Positions 1 through 8,909 of a DNA stretch of 38,887 bases are shown here, one piece after another. A program made the position numbers and the translations under genes. Within the stretch, counting starts at the first letter, position 1. The number at the start of each line of letters is the position of its first letter. Location: positions 1-38,887 of the forward strand of contig CAMDCO010000019.1 in assembly GCA_945890495.1 (NCBI GenBank), given 5' to 3'. This stretch comes from Bordetella parapertussis. Its GTDB lineage: Bacteria; Pseudomonadota; Gammaproteobacteria; Burkholderiales; Thiobacillaceae. The notes under the pieces are model-generated. The model saw nothing but the letters and a program-made list of their open reading frames with translations, did not search any database and was not told the DNA's origin.

Positions 1-150
1 CTCCGTGTCCGCCTTGTTTGCCGCCTCGCTCAGCAGATCCTTGTATAGCGCGTAATCGTCCTCTTCAAAGAACACACGCTCATGCCGATTCCCACGCTGG
101 GTGACATGGTGCGGGCAACCGGGAATCACAAGACGAGGTAATCGCGACAG
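1..150 (-). CDS. REP-associated tyrosine transposase (RAYT), N-terminal fragment
   Basis: Reading leftwards off the window edge, this frame encodes RLPRLVIPGCPHHVTQRGNR followed by HERVFFEEDDYALYKDLL. That is the typical N-terminus of Y1-type (HUH) REP-associated transposases, including the HxH metal motif in PHHVTQ. RAYTs are domesticated single-strand transposases that act on REP palindromes. No ATG is in frame between the upstream stop (TAG, complement of 166-168) and the conserved region. The natural start position (usually ATG before SRLPR) is CTG here at 148-150, and a GTG lies inside the motif (VIPG). Translation may therefore begin at a non-standard codon, or the gene may have lost its start. 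The catalytic tyrosine lies outside the window, so integrity cannot be judged. The family call is firm; activity is unknown. Confidence 0.75.
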   Translation of the reverse strand, partial: MSRLPRLVIPGCPHHVTQRGNRHERVFFEEDDYALYKDLLSEAANKADTE

Positions 151-161
151 GGTGCGGAGGG

Positions 162-178
162 TACACTAATTTAGTGTA
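162..178. promoter_or_regulatory. AT-rich palindrome upstream of the RAYT gene
   Basis: TACACTAA and TTAGTGTA form a perfect 8-bp inverted repeat around a single T. It lies just upstream of the likely RAYT start. It could be an operator or a promoter-overlapping structure; no known regulator consensus was recognised. It lies downstream of bioA, so it is not a bioA operator. Confidence 0.35.
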
Positions 179-244
179 TTTGATAAGCTGTCACCGAAAT
201 TCCCAGCAAAGTTAGTCAAACGCAATCAATCGTTTTGCGCATGG

Positions 245-271
245 AAAACCGTGCGGTGCATTAAGGCACGG
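245..271 (-). terminator. Candidate rho-independent terminator of bioA
   Basis: On the minus strand CCGTGC and GCACGG form a 6-bp stem with an 11-nt loop, followed directly by TTTT. The stem overlaps the bioA stop codon. It is short, so terminator strength is uncertain. Confidence 0.45.
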
Positions 272-1583
272 CCGGGGCGCTGGGAGGGTTTGAGACGGAG
301 GGTTCGGAAGCGCTATTGAGCAGGTTGAGGCCGGTCTTTAGCAGCAGCGCCATTTCTGCCTCGCCGACGATATAGGGGGGCATGAAATAGACCGTGTTGC
401 CGATGGGGCGTAGCAGTACGCCGCTGTCGCGGGCGGCTAGGTGGAAGTCGCGCGCGAAGCTGGGGGCCGCGTCGGCAACCTCGAAGGCCCAGATCATGCC
501 CAGATGGCGGAAGTGGCGCACGCGGGGGTGTTGGCGCAGGGGCTCCAAGAGGGTATTGAACGCGGCGGCCTTGCTGCGGTTTTGCGCCAAGACGGCGTCG
601 GCGTCGAAGATGTCCAGCACCGCCAATGCGGCGCGGCAAGCGAGTGGGTTGCCGGTGTAGGAATGCGAGTGCAAAAAGCCGAGGCGCACATCGGGGTTGT
701 AAAAGGCGTCGTACACGCGGTCGGTGGTGAGCACGCAGGCCAGCGGCAGGTAGCCGCCGGTAAGTCCCTTGGACAGGCAGATGAAATCAGGGCGGATGTC
801 GGCCTGCTCGCAGGCGAACAGGGTGCCGGTGCGGCCAAAGCCGACGGCGATCTCGTCGGCGATGAGGTGGATTTCATAACGGTCGCACAGCGCGCGCGCC
901 AAACGCAGGTATTCCGGGTCGTACATGGCCATGCCGGCGGCGCATTGCACCAGCGGCTCGACGATGAGCGCGGCGGTGGTGTGGGCGTGTTCGGCTAGCC
1001 AGGCCTCCAGATCGGCGGCGGCCCGGCGCGCTACCCCGGCCGCGGTTTCACCGGGTAGTGCCTGGCGGGCATCGGGCGACATGACTTGATGGCTGTGGCG
1101 CAACAGCGGCGCGTAGGTGTCGCGGAAGATGGCCACATCGGTGACCGACAGTGCGCCGAGGGTTTCGCCGTGATAGCTGCCTTTCAGGCTGACGAAGCCG
1201 GTTTTCTGCGGCCGGCCGCTGTTTTTCCAGGTGTGAAAGCTCATCTTCAGCGCGATCTCGACCGCCGAGGCGCCGTCCGAGCCGTAAAAGGCGTGGTCGA
1301 GCCCGGTGAGTTTGGCCAGCCGTTCGGACAGTTCCAGCACCGGCGCGTGGCTGCATCCGGCCAAGATGACATGCTCGATCTTGCCCAGTTGGTCGATGAG
1401 GGCGGCGTTGATGCGCGGGTTGCAGTGGCCAAACAGGTTGACCCACCAGGACGAGATGGCGTCGAGATAACGCGTGCCGTTGCTGTCGATCAGCCACGCG
1501 CCCTCGCCTCGGGCGATGGCCAGGGGCGGCGCGGCCTCGTGATGTTGCATTTGGGTGCAGGGGTGCCAGAGGTGGGATGTCAT
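261..1583 (-). CDS. bioA: Adenosylmethionine-8-amino-7-oxononanoate aminotransferase
   Basis: This is a PLP-dependent class III aminotransferase that makes 7,8-diaminopelargonate from KAPA with SAM as amino donor, the antepenultimate step of biotin synthesis in the cytosol. The 440-residue product begins MTSHLWHPCTQM, a typical BioA N-terminus. It has the substrate-site segment AISSWWVNLFGH, the PLP-phosphate segment YGSDGASAVEIALKM, the cofactor aspartate in LIADEIAVGFGRTG, and the Schiff-base lysine K272 in LSKGLTGGYLPLA. The frame stays open another 41 codons upstream to 1706, but that would run into arsR and precedes the conserved N-terminus, so the ATG at 1583 is preferred although its ribosome site is weak. 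The last 15 residues (SEPSVSNPPSAPAVP) are a low-complexity tail. No other bio gene is present, and the gene is divergent from arsR. Confidence 0.93.
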   Translation of the reverse strand: MTSHLWHPCTQMQHHEAAPPLAIARGEGAWLIDSNGTRYLDAISSWWVNLFGHCNPRINAALIDQLGKIEHVILAGCSHAPVLELSERLAKLTGLDHAFYGSDGASAVEIALKMSFHTWKNSGRPQKTGFVSLKGSYHGETLGALSVTDVAIFRDTYAPLLRHSHQVMSPDARQALPGETAAGVARRAAADLEAWLAEHAHTTAALIVEPLVQCAAGMAMYDPEYLRLARALCDRYEIHLIADEIAVGFGRTGTLFACEQADIRPDFICLSKGLTGGYLPLACVLTTDRVYDAFYNPDVRLGFLHSHSYTGNPLACRAALAVLDIFDADAVLAQNRSKAAAFNTLLEPLRQHPRVRHFRHLGMIWAFEVADAAPSFARDFHLAARDSGVLLRPIGNTVYFMPPYIVGEAEMALLLKTGLNLLNSASEPSVSNPPSAPAVP

Positions 1584-1625
1584 GGGGGAAGGATAACGGT
1601 AGGCGGGTGGAAAAGGCGTGGCCGT

Positions 1626-1654
1626 TTGAAAAATGGCGACCTCTGTGAAATAAT
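1626..1654 (+). promoter_or_regulatory. Sigma70-type promoter of the ars operon
   Basis: TTGAAA (1626-1631) and AATAAT (1649-1654) are separated by exactly 17 nt, 42 bp before the arsR start. The match to the housekeeping consensus is good, and this is the only such pair seen between bioA and arsR. Confidence 0.6.
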
Positions 1655-1669
1655 TCCATAACATTGGAA
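1654..1669. promoter_or_regulatory. Candidate ArsR operator
   Basis: TTCCA (1654-1658) and TGGAA (1665-1669) form an inverted repeat with a 6-nt spacer. It starts at the last base of the -10 hexamer and covers the expected transcription start. ArsR repressors typically bind short dyads placed over the promoter, so autoregulation is the natural reading. No binding data can be seen from sequence. Confidence 0.45.
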
Positions 1670-1695
1670 ATATAGAATAAGGACTAAGGAAAATC

Positions 1696-2043
1696 ATGGA
1701 ATCCAAATGGATTGTGGCGGCCTTGGCGGCATTGGCGCAAAAAAACCGGCTGGCGATTTACCGTCTACTGGTTCAGGCCGGGTCGCAGGGCATGGTGCCC
1801 GGTGCGTTGGCCGAGGTGTTGCATTTGCCGGCGGCAACCCAGTCTTTTCATCTGCGCACGCTGGCGCAGGCGGGGCTGATCCACGGTGTTCAGGAGGGCC
1901 GCTTTGTGCATTACACGGCCGATTTCAACGCCATGCATGGCCTGATCGATTTCCTGTCGGAAAACTGTTGTGGCAGTGGCCCGGCGGCTTGTTCGCCCTC
2001 AAATACCTCAAACTCAAACTCAAACTGTAAGGATTGTTCATGA
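1696..2043 (+). CDS. arsR: ArsR-family arsenite-responsive repressor
   Basis: This 115-residue winged-helix ArsR/SmtB repressor should bind its operator until arsenite releases it. The recognition region is LPAATQSFHLRTLAQAGLI (about residues 44-62), the standard helix-turn-helix followed by the wing. It lacks the E. coli-type ELCVCDL arsenic site. Cysteines instead sit near the C-terminus as C91-C92 and C99, followed by a Ser/Asn-rich tail with two more cysteines. Adjacent C-terminal Cys-Cys plus a third Cys is the arrangement known from Acidithiobacillus ferrooxidans ArsR. An AAGGA ribosome site at 1686-1690 supports the start. The stop overlaps the arsC start (ATGA), so translation is probably coupled. 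It is first in the arsR-arsC-aqpS operon. Confidence 0.9.
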   Translation: MESKWIVAALAALAQKNRLAIYRLLVQAGSQGMVPGALAEVLHLPAATQSFHLRTLAQAGLIHGVQEGRFVHYTADFNAMHGLIDFLSENCCGSGPAACSPSNTSNSNSNCKDCS

Positions 2044-2456
2044 CGACCCAACTCCCCACCGTTCTTGTGCTGTGTACCGGAAACTCTTGCCGCTCGCAGA
2101 TGGCTGAGGTGATTCTTAATCACGACCTCGCCGGAAAGGTCCGCGCCGTATCTGCGGGCACCAAGCCGCAACCCAAGGTGGCCGACGGCGCGATTGCCGC
2201 GCTCAAGGACGCGGGTCTGCCGACGGATGGCTTGTATCCCAAGGATGCCGAGGTGTTTCTGGATGCGGACATCGCGCTGGTGGTGACGGTGTGTGACAAC
2301 GCCAAGGAGACCTGTCCGATCTTTCCGCGCCCGGTGCCGCGCATCCATGTGCCGTTTCATGACCCGCATGGCGAGCCGCTGGAATCCTTTCTGCGCGTTC
2401 GGGATGACATCCGTTCCCGCTTGGTGGCCATCGTGCGCGAGACCCTGAAGTTATGA
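2040..2456 (+). CDS. arsC: Thioredoxin-type arsenate reductase
   Basis: This 138-residue cytosolic protein has the low-molecular-weight phosphatase fold and reduces arsenate to arsenite. The P-loop is C12-TGNSC-R18 (CX5R), which holds the nucleophilic cysteine. C85 and C92 in TVCDNAKETCP match the resolving pair of the Staphylococcus pI258-type enzyme (C10, C82, C89), so regeneration by thioredoxin is likely. The general-acid aspartate is probably in FHDPHG. The start is the ATG at 2040, preceded by AAGG around 2029-2032 and overlapping the arsR stop; a TTG two codons earlier is less likely. Its stop overlaps the next gene by ATGA. Confidence 0.92.
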   Translation: MTTQLPTVLVLCTGNSCRSQMAEVILNHDLAGKVRAVSAGTKPQPKVADGAIAALKDAGLPTDGLYPKDAEVFLDADIALVVTVCDNAKETCPIFPRPVPRIHVPFHDPHGEPLESFLRVRDDIRSRLVAIVRETLKL

Positions 2457-3142
2457 CAACAGCCCGTAAACTGACCGCCGAGACGCTGGGCACGGCCTTT
2501 TTGCTGGCGGTGGTGGTGGGTTCCGGGATCATGGCCGAGCGACTGGCCGGCGGCAATATTGCGCTGGCATTGCTGGCCAATACCGTGGCGACCGGTGCCG
2601 GTTTGGTCGTGCTGATCTTGGTCTTTGGGCCCATTTCAGGCGCGCATTTCAATCCGGCGGTGACACTGGCCGATGCCTGGCAGGGTGGAATGCCGTGGCG
2701 TGAAGTGCCAGGCTATCTGCTGGCGCAGGTCGTCGGGGCCTTCGCCGGGGTAGCGATGGCGCACGGGATGTTCGCCGAGCCGCTGTTTGTGGCCTCGCAA
2801 CATGTGCGCACCGGGCCGGACCAGTGGTTTTCTGAGTTCGTCGCTACCTTTGGGTTGCTCGCGGTGATTTGGGGGTGTGTGCGCCAGCGTTCGTCCGTCA
2901 CGCCCTTTGCCGTGGGGCTGTACATCACGGCGGCTTATTGGTTCACCGCCTCCACCTCGTTTGCCAACCCCGCTGTGACCTTGGCGCGGGCGGCCACGGA
3001 TACCTTCGCGGGTATTCGCCCGGTGGATGCGCCGGGCTTCATCGTCGCTCAACTGCTGGGTGCGTTTGCCGCGACAGCGCTGTTCCATTGGCTGATCCCC
3101 GTTTTGCCAGCGCAGGATGTGATGATGCCGCACGAGGAATAA
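2453..3142 (+). CDS. aqpS: Aquaglyceroporin-type arsenite channel (AqpS-like)
   Basis: This 229-residue MIP-family channel has six predicted membrane helices and two half-helix loops carrying N67-P-A and N172-P-A. In an ars operon such channels, known from Sinorhizobium meliloti AqpS, let arsenite produced by ArsC leave the cell down its gradient, taking the place of an ArsB or Acr3 pump. The residue after the second NPA is V175 where most aquaporins have the selectivity-filter arginine. That substitution is in line with an AqpS-type wider pore. The gene overlaps arsC by ATGA and ends the operon 22 bp from convergent moaA. A plain water or glycerol channel is possible, but the context argues for arsenite. 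Confidence 0.85.
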   Translation: MTTARKLTAETLGTAFLLAVVVGSGIMAERLAGGNIALALLANTVATGAGLVVLILVFGPISGAHFNPAVTLADAWQGGMPWREVPGYLLAQVVGAFAGVAMAHGMFAEPLFVASQHVRTGPDQWFSEFVATFGLLAVIWGCVRQRSSVTPFAVGLYITAAYWFTASTSFANPAVTLARAATDTFAGIRPVDAPGFIVAQLLGAFAATALFHWLIPVLPAQDVMMPHEE

Positions 3143-3164
3143 CGGAAGGACTTGAGGCGGTGGA

Positions 3165-4145
3165 TTAGCCGCCGGTGGCGTTCATGAAACGGATCGTTTT
3201 GGCTGGTTGTTCGCGGAACTCGTGGCGTTCGGGTTTGTGGGCGATGGCATCCAGAAGCGCTTGGATCAGGTCACTATCCGAGGCCCCGTTACGCAACAGG
3301 GGGCGCAGTTCAATGCGGTCTTCCTGGCCCAGGCAGAGATGTAAAACGCCATCGACGGTGAGGCGGACGCGATTGCAGGTGGCACAGAAGTGTTGCGACA
3401 TGGGCGTGATGAAGCCGACATTGAAGCGGCCATCCGGGGTGCCCAGATAGCGTGCCGGCCCGCCGCCGTTCATGACGGTGTCGATAAGGCCGAAATCTTG
3501 TTGCAGACGGGCCTTGATCGGTTGCAAGTCAACATAGCCCAGGCGGCGCGCGGTCTCACCCATGGGCATCAGTTCGATCAGGCGCAACACAAAGCCCCGT
3601 TCTATGCAGTAGTCAACCATGCTATCGATGGCATCCACATTTTCCTGCATGACGACCATGTTGAGCTTGATGGGCGCGAATCCGGTGCTTCGCGCCGCCT
3701 CCAGTCCGGCCAGGATGTCGGCCAAGGCATCGCGACCCGCGATACGGATCATTTGTTGCGGGTCAAGGCTGTCCAGGCTCACATTGAGACGGGTGACGCC
3801 GGAGGCCTTAAGTGCGGGGGCGTGACGGGCCAGTTGCGTGGCGTTGGTCGAAAGCGAAAGATCCTCGATTCCCGGCAGGGCGGCGAGGCGCCGGGTCAGA
3901 TCGGTGATGTTGCGGCGGAGCAGGGGTTCGCCGCCGGTTAGGCGAAGGCGCTTCAGGCCCATCTGGGCAAACAGGCCGATGACCCGTTCGATCTCGTCGA
4001 AGGTCAGCCAGTCAGCCGGTTCCTCGAAGCCTTTGAACCCTTCGGGGATGCAGTAGGCACAACGCAGGTCACACCGATCCGTCACCGAGAGGCGGAGATA
4101 TTCAACTCGGCGGCCGAAGGGATCGATGAGGTTAGCTTTGCTCAT
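3165..4145 (-). CDS. moaA: GTP 3',8-cyclase (molybdenum cofactor synthesis protein A)
   Basis: This radical-SAM enzyme starts molybdopterin synthesis by converting GTP to 3',8-cyclo-GTP, which MoaC processes further. The 326-residue protein has the N-terminal [4Fe-4S] motif C25-DLR-C29-AY-C32, a SAM-binding LTGGEPLLR segment, and the second cluster ligands C254, C257 and C271 near the C-terminus. It ends in the Gly-Gly tail that family members insert into their own active site. The ATG at 4145 (MSKANLIDPFGRRV) gives a standard length; a TTG nine codons upstream is unlikely. The ribosome site is weak. No other moa or moe gene is nearby. Confidence 0.95.
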   Translation of the reverse strand: MSKANLIDPFGRRVEYLRLSVTDRCDLRCAYCIPEGFKGFEEPADWLTFDEIERVIGLFAQMGLKRLRLTGGEPLLRRNITDLTRRLAALPGIEDLSLSTNATQLARHAPALKASGVTRLNVSLDSLDPQQMIRIAGRDALADILAGLEAARSTGFAPIKLNMVVMQENVDAIDSMVDYCIERGFVLRLIELMPMGETARRLGYVDLQPIKARLQQDFGLIDTVMNGGGPARYLGTPDGRFNVGFITPMSQHFCATCNRVRLTVDGVLHLCLGQEDRIELRPLLRNGASDSDLIQALLDAIAHKPERHEFREQPAKTIRFMNATGG

Positions 4146-4257
4146 GGTTGTGAACTCTACCCCAGAGAACAAGGGATGGGGGCGGTGAATTGATATGCAT
4201 CAATAGGGCATCTCGGTTTGTGTGCAGAAAATTTTCAGCCTTGGGGCGTCTTGGGGG

Positions 4258-4286
4258 TTGAAAGATCGGTCCCCGGACCCTACTAT
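4258..4286 (+). promoter_or_regulatory. Promoter of groESL
   Basis: TTGAAA (4258-4263) and TACTAT (4281-4286) are spaced by 17 nt and end where the CIRCE dyad begins. The upstream hexamer sits in GTTGAAA and a CCC precedes the -10, so an overlapping heat-shock sigma (RpoH) promoter is also conceivable. Confidence 0.6.
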
Positions 4287-4312
4287 TAGCACTCACAGGC
4301 AGGGAGTGCTAG
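4286..4312. promoter_or_regulatory. CIRCE operator for HrcA
   Basis: TTAGCACTC, 9 nt, then GAGTGCTAG: one base from the perfect CIRCE consensus with its exact 9-bp spacer. It overlaps the presumed transcription start of groES, so the heat-shock repressor HrcA should block groESL transcription here. hrcA itself is not in the window. Confidence 0.95.
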
Positions 4313-4392
4313 CAGATCGTTCGATTTCGATGGAACGGCCGCGCGCCGACTGGCCGGTATTGACCCCCCCATTTACAGTAAGGAGAACCCTC

Positions 4393-4683
4393 ATGAAGAT
4401 TCGCCCCCTGCACGATCGCGTGATCGTCAAGCGTATGGAAGAAGAGCGTAAGACCGCATCCGGCATCGTGATCCCCGACTCTGCCACCGAGAAACCCGAT
4501 CAGGGTGAAGTCGTGGCCGTGGGCCCGGGCAAGAAGGACGACAGCGGCAAAGTGATCGCCATGGCGCTCAAGGTCGGCGACCGCGTGTTGTTCGGTAAGT
4601 ACTCCGGCCAAGCCGTCAAGATGGACGGCGAAGAGTTGCTGGTGATGCGCGAAGAAGATGTCATGGGCGTTATCGAAAAATAA
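4393..4683 (+). CDS. groES: Co-chaperonin GroES (Hsp10)
   Basis: This 96-residue subunit forms the heptameric lid of the chaperonin. It begins [16 protein letters not shown] and carries the mobile loop ([14 protein letters not shown], roughly residues 17-30) that docks on GroEL, plus the GKYSG segment. The frame is open upstream, but the ATG at 4393 fits the invariant N-terminus and follows AAGGAG (4380-4385). It sits 36 bp before groEL and behind the CIRCE-controlled promoter, so the two form one heat-inducible operon. Confidence 0.98.
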   Translation: MKIRPLHDRVIVKRMEEERKTASGIVIPDSATEKPDQGEVVAVGPGKKDDSGKVIAMALKVGDRVLFGKYSGQAVKMDGEELLVMREEDVMGVIEK

Positions 4684-4695
4684 TTGTTCTACTAA

Positions 4696-6363
<1,668 letters not shown>

Positions 6364-6390
6364 TCCAGATCAACCGGCAACCTCTAACAA

Positions 6391-6412
6391 CCCCGCTGCG
6401 GCGGGGTTTTTT
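6391..6412 (+). terminator. Rho-independent terminator of groESL
   Basis: CCCCGC, a TGCG loop, GCGGGG, then a run of six T, 28 bp after groEL. Confidence 0.9.
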
Positions 6413-6527
6413 CTTGGCGCAAAAAATAATTTTGATAACTTGCTGATCTTAATGCGGTCTTAATTTTCGTTGCACCAGAATGCGTGCACTCGCGGTGTTG
6501 CGAGCATGCCTATTTAGGAGATTCAAG

Positions 6528-6782
6528 ATGACCCGTACCCTGTTCGCCATTCTGGCTGCTGTTTCCATGATCGCTTCTGCTCAAGCTGCTGACAAGGCTG
6601 CTGCTCCGGCTGCTGCTGCTCCGGCCGCTGCTGCTGCTCCGGCTGCTGCTGCTGCTGCTCCGGCTGCTGCTCCGGCTAAGGCTGAGAAGAAGGCCAAGAA
6701 GGCTAAGAAGGAAGACAAGGCTGCTGCTCCGGCTGCTGCTGCTGCTCCGGCTGCTGCCGCTGCTCCGGCTGCCAAGAAGTAA
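6528..6782 (+). CDS. Exported Ala/Pro/Lys-rich low-complexity protein
   Basis: The product is 84 residues. Residues 1-20 (MTRTLFAILAAVSMIASAQA) are a clear Sec signal peptide with an AQA cleavage site. The mature part is almost only Ala runs broken by single Pro, with a central basic block AKAEKKAKKAKKEDK and a final KK. It is probably disordered in the periplasm. Composition recalls acid-shock (Asr-like) or histone-like tail proteins, but no homology is claimed. Ala is encoded overwhelmingly by GCT, unlike neighbouring genes, which mostly use GCC and GCG; this makes a near-perfect GCT/CCG triplet repeat in the DNA. AGGAG at 6516-6520 supports the start. It has its own terminator and is flanked by groESL and a two-component system. 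Function unknown. Confidence 0.75.
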   Translation: MTRTLFAILAAVSMIASAQAADKAAAPAAAAPAAAAAPAAAAAAPAAAPAKAEKKAKKAKKEDKAAAPAAAAAPAAAAAPAAKK

Positions 6783-6803
6783 TTCTGGTTTCCGCTGTAC
6801 GAA

Positions 6804-6828
6804 AACGGGGCGTAAGCCCCGTTTTTTT
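6804..6828 (+). terminator. Rho-independent terminator after the Ala-rich gene
   Basis: AACGGGGC, GTAA loop, GCCCCGTT followed by further T residues. It is a strong stem 21 bp after the stop codon. Confidence 0.9.
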
Positions 6829-6942
6829 ATGGGCGCGGCATAATGGTGCACCCTGAATGTCTTTACTTTGCAGGTTCTTCCTTCAGGGCTAATGAGTGTC
6901 TAAGGGGCGGCGAATTTATTGAGGTGACAGAAACGGATCGCG

Positions 6943-7602
6943 ATGAAACTGTTACTGGCTGAAGATGACCCGATGATCGGCGAGAGCATGCAGCAAGGCT
7001 TGCGGCAGGCGGGTTTTGTGGTGGACTGGGCACGGGATGGTGCGGCGGCCGAACTGGCGGCGAAAACGGGTGACTATGCCGTGTTGGTGCTGGATATCGG
7101 GTTGCCGCGCCAAGATGGGCTGACGGTGCTGAAACGCTTGCGACAGGCTGAGTACAGCTTGCCGGTGCTGGTGGTCACGGCGCGGGACGCGGTGGCAGAT
7201 CGCGTGGCCGGGCTTAATCTGGGTGCGGACGATTATCTGGTCAAACCCTTCGATCTTGATGAACTGGTGGCCCGAGTGCGGGCCTTGTTGCGCCGGCAGA
7301 GCGGTCGGGGGCGAAGTGAGATGCGTTTGGGCGTACTTTGTTTGGATCCGGATCGGCGCGAGGTGACCCTGTCGGATCAGCCCGTCTCCCTGTCGCAGCG
7401 GGAGTTTGCCTTGCTTGAGGCCTTAATGGCCCGCCCTGGCACGGTGGTGTCGCGGGAATCATTGGAAGAGTGCCTGTACGGTTGGGATGAGGAGGTTTCC
7501 AGCAACGCCATTGAGGTGCATCTGCATAACCTGCGCCGCAAATTGGGGGGCGAGTGGATCCGCAATGTGCGGGGTGTCGGTTACAAGGTGGTTGCGCCGT
7601 GA
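6943..7602 (+). CDS. OmpR-family response regulator (QseB/PmrA-like)
   Basis: The protein has 219 residues with a receiver domain at about 1-115 and a winged-helix DNA-binding domain at about 125-218. The acidic pocket is E7-D8-D9, the phospho-acceptor D51 (in VLDIGLP), the switch residue T79 (VVTARD) and the lysine in LVKPFD. The C-terminal EVHLHNLRRKLG is the recognition helix typical of OmpR/PhoB. The gene overlaps the downstream kinase by GTGA, so it forms a cognate pair with it. The genes behind it (cNMP/CBS/DUF294 protein, exonuclease, symporter) make transporter control a plausible role, but the signal is unknown. Confidence 0.93.
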   Translation: MKLLLAEDDPMIGESMQQGLRQAGFVVDWARDGAAAELAAKTGDYAVLVLDIGLPRQDGLTVLKRLRQAEYSLPVLVVTARDAVADRVAGLNLGADDYLVKPFDLDELVARVRALLRRQSGRGRSEMRLGVLCLDPDRREVTLSDQPVSLSQREFALLEALMARPGTVVSRESLEECLYGWDEEVSSNAIEVHLHNLRRKLGGEWIRNVRGVGYKVVAP

Positions 7603-8885
7603 ATTCTATTCGCCGCCAGTTGCTGATCTGGCAAATCACCTCGTTGCTGTTGACCGGATTGCTGGTCAGCGTGGTCACTTACAGTATTACCTGGAGTGGC
7701 TTTAACAAGGCCCGCGATTACACCCTGGAACAGGTCGCGCACGCGATCATGCGACACGGGGTTGAAACTACGGGCGAAAGTGACGAGGCTCAAGACCAGG
7801 GTCGTTTTATTAGCCAGATGTGGGAAAAGTCCAGGCTGGTGTATGCCTCGCGTCCGGATGTCGAGTTACCCCGCCAGCCGAACGGTTTTGCTGTGGTCAC
7901 CTGGAACGGCGAGGAGTGGCGTACTTATACCCTGCACAGCAGCGGGTTGACGATTCAGGTGGCTGCGCCCAAGGCCAATCGGGTACTGGCTTACGCCCGT
8001 CTGGCCAACTGGCTGCTCTTGCCATTGGCTATTCTGGTCGCTGGCTTGGGGATATTGATCTGGATGGCCGTGGTGCGCGCCTTGGCACCGCTTGAGCAGG
8101 TGCGACGCGAGATTGGGGTGCGTGATGTGGCCATGTTGCACCCCATCGACATGGCGGCCGCACCCGAGGAAATCCGCCCCTTGGGAGAGGCCTTGAACGC
8201 CTTGTTATTGCGACTTGACAAGGCCATGTCCCTGCAACGGCGCTTTGTGGCCGATGCGGCCCACGAATTGCGTACGCCGTTGACCGCCTTGAAATTGCAG
8301 GTGCAGATGGCGACACGGGCGCAGAGCGAGTCGGAGCGTCAACAGACCCTGGCGCGACTGCAAGAGGGGATTGACCGCGCGGCCCGCTTGGTGGGTCAAT
8401 TGCTGGCTATGGCTCGACTTGAACCGGAGGCGCAGGCTGAACGGGTGCCGGTGGAGATGGAGCGTCTGGTTAAACGCGTGGTGGCGGATTTCTCAACTGT
8501 GGCCGATGCGCACAAGGTGGATTTGGGCCTGACGGGCAGCGTCCCGGTGATCTTGCGCGGACATACCGAGCCACTACAAGTCCTGATCGGGAATCTGATT
8601 GATAACGCGGTACGCTACACGCCGCCCGGTGGGCGCGTGGATGTCGCCCTGCGGCAGGAAGAGGGTTTGGCCGTGCTCACCGTAAGCGACACCGGCCCTG
8701 GCATCCCGGTCGCTGAGCGCGAAAAGGTCTTCCGGCGGTTTTACCGTTTGGCCGGCCACGAGACCACCGGAAGCGGTCTGGGCTTGGCCATCGTGCGTGA
8801 GATCGTCCAGCTTTGTCAGGGCCAGATCACGCTGGGTGATACCCCCGGCGGTGGGTTGCAGATTGAGGTGCGCCTGCCTTTATAA
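7599..8885 (+). CDS. Membrane sensor histidine kinase (QseC/PmrB-like)
   Basis: This 428-residue inner-membrane kinase has TM1 at about 10-31, a periplasmic segment of roughly 100 residues, TM2 at about 136-158, a HAMP-like linker, the DHp motif FVADAAHELRTPLTAL with phospho-His H222, then the ATPase motifs N (NLIDNAVRYT), G1 (DTGPGI), F (VFRRFYR) and G2 (GSGLGLAI). The start is the GTG at 7599, which overlaps the regulator stop. Reading further upstream would only extend into the regulator gene. It should phosphorylate the preceding response regulator. Confidence 0.92.
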   Translation: MNSIRRQLLIWQITSLLLTGLLVSVVTYSITWSGFNKARDYTLEQVAHAIMRHGVETTGESDEAQDQGRFISQMWEKSRLVYASRPDVELPRQPNGFAVVTWNGEEWRTYTLHSSGLTIQVAAPKANRVLAYARLANWLLLPLAILVAGLGILIWMAVVRALAPLEQVRREIGVRDVAMLHPIDMAAAPEEIRPLGEALNALLLRLDKAMSLQRRFVADAAHELRTPLTALKLQVQMATRAQSESERQQTLARLQEGIDRAARLVGQLLAMARLEPEAQAERVPVEMERLVKRVVADFSTVADAHKVDLGLTGSVPVILRGHTEPLQVLIGNLIDNAVRYTPPGGRVDVALRQEEGLAVLTVSDTGPGIPVAEREKVFRRFYRLAGHETTGSGLGLAIVREIVQLCQGQITLGDTPGGGLQIEVRLPL

Positions 8886-8909
8886 GCGGATGTTTCAATG
8901 GGAGTGAGC

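Noticed and set aside
162..178. Palindrome as a biotin-regulator (BioR/BirA) site for bioA
   Set aside because: It lies beyond the 3' end of bioA and does not match the known BirA or BioR operator patterns.
6590..6780. Regular triplet repetition resembling a repeat array
   Set aside because: It is a low-complexity coding repeat with no spacers or conserved direct repeats, so it is not a CRISPR array.
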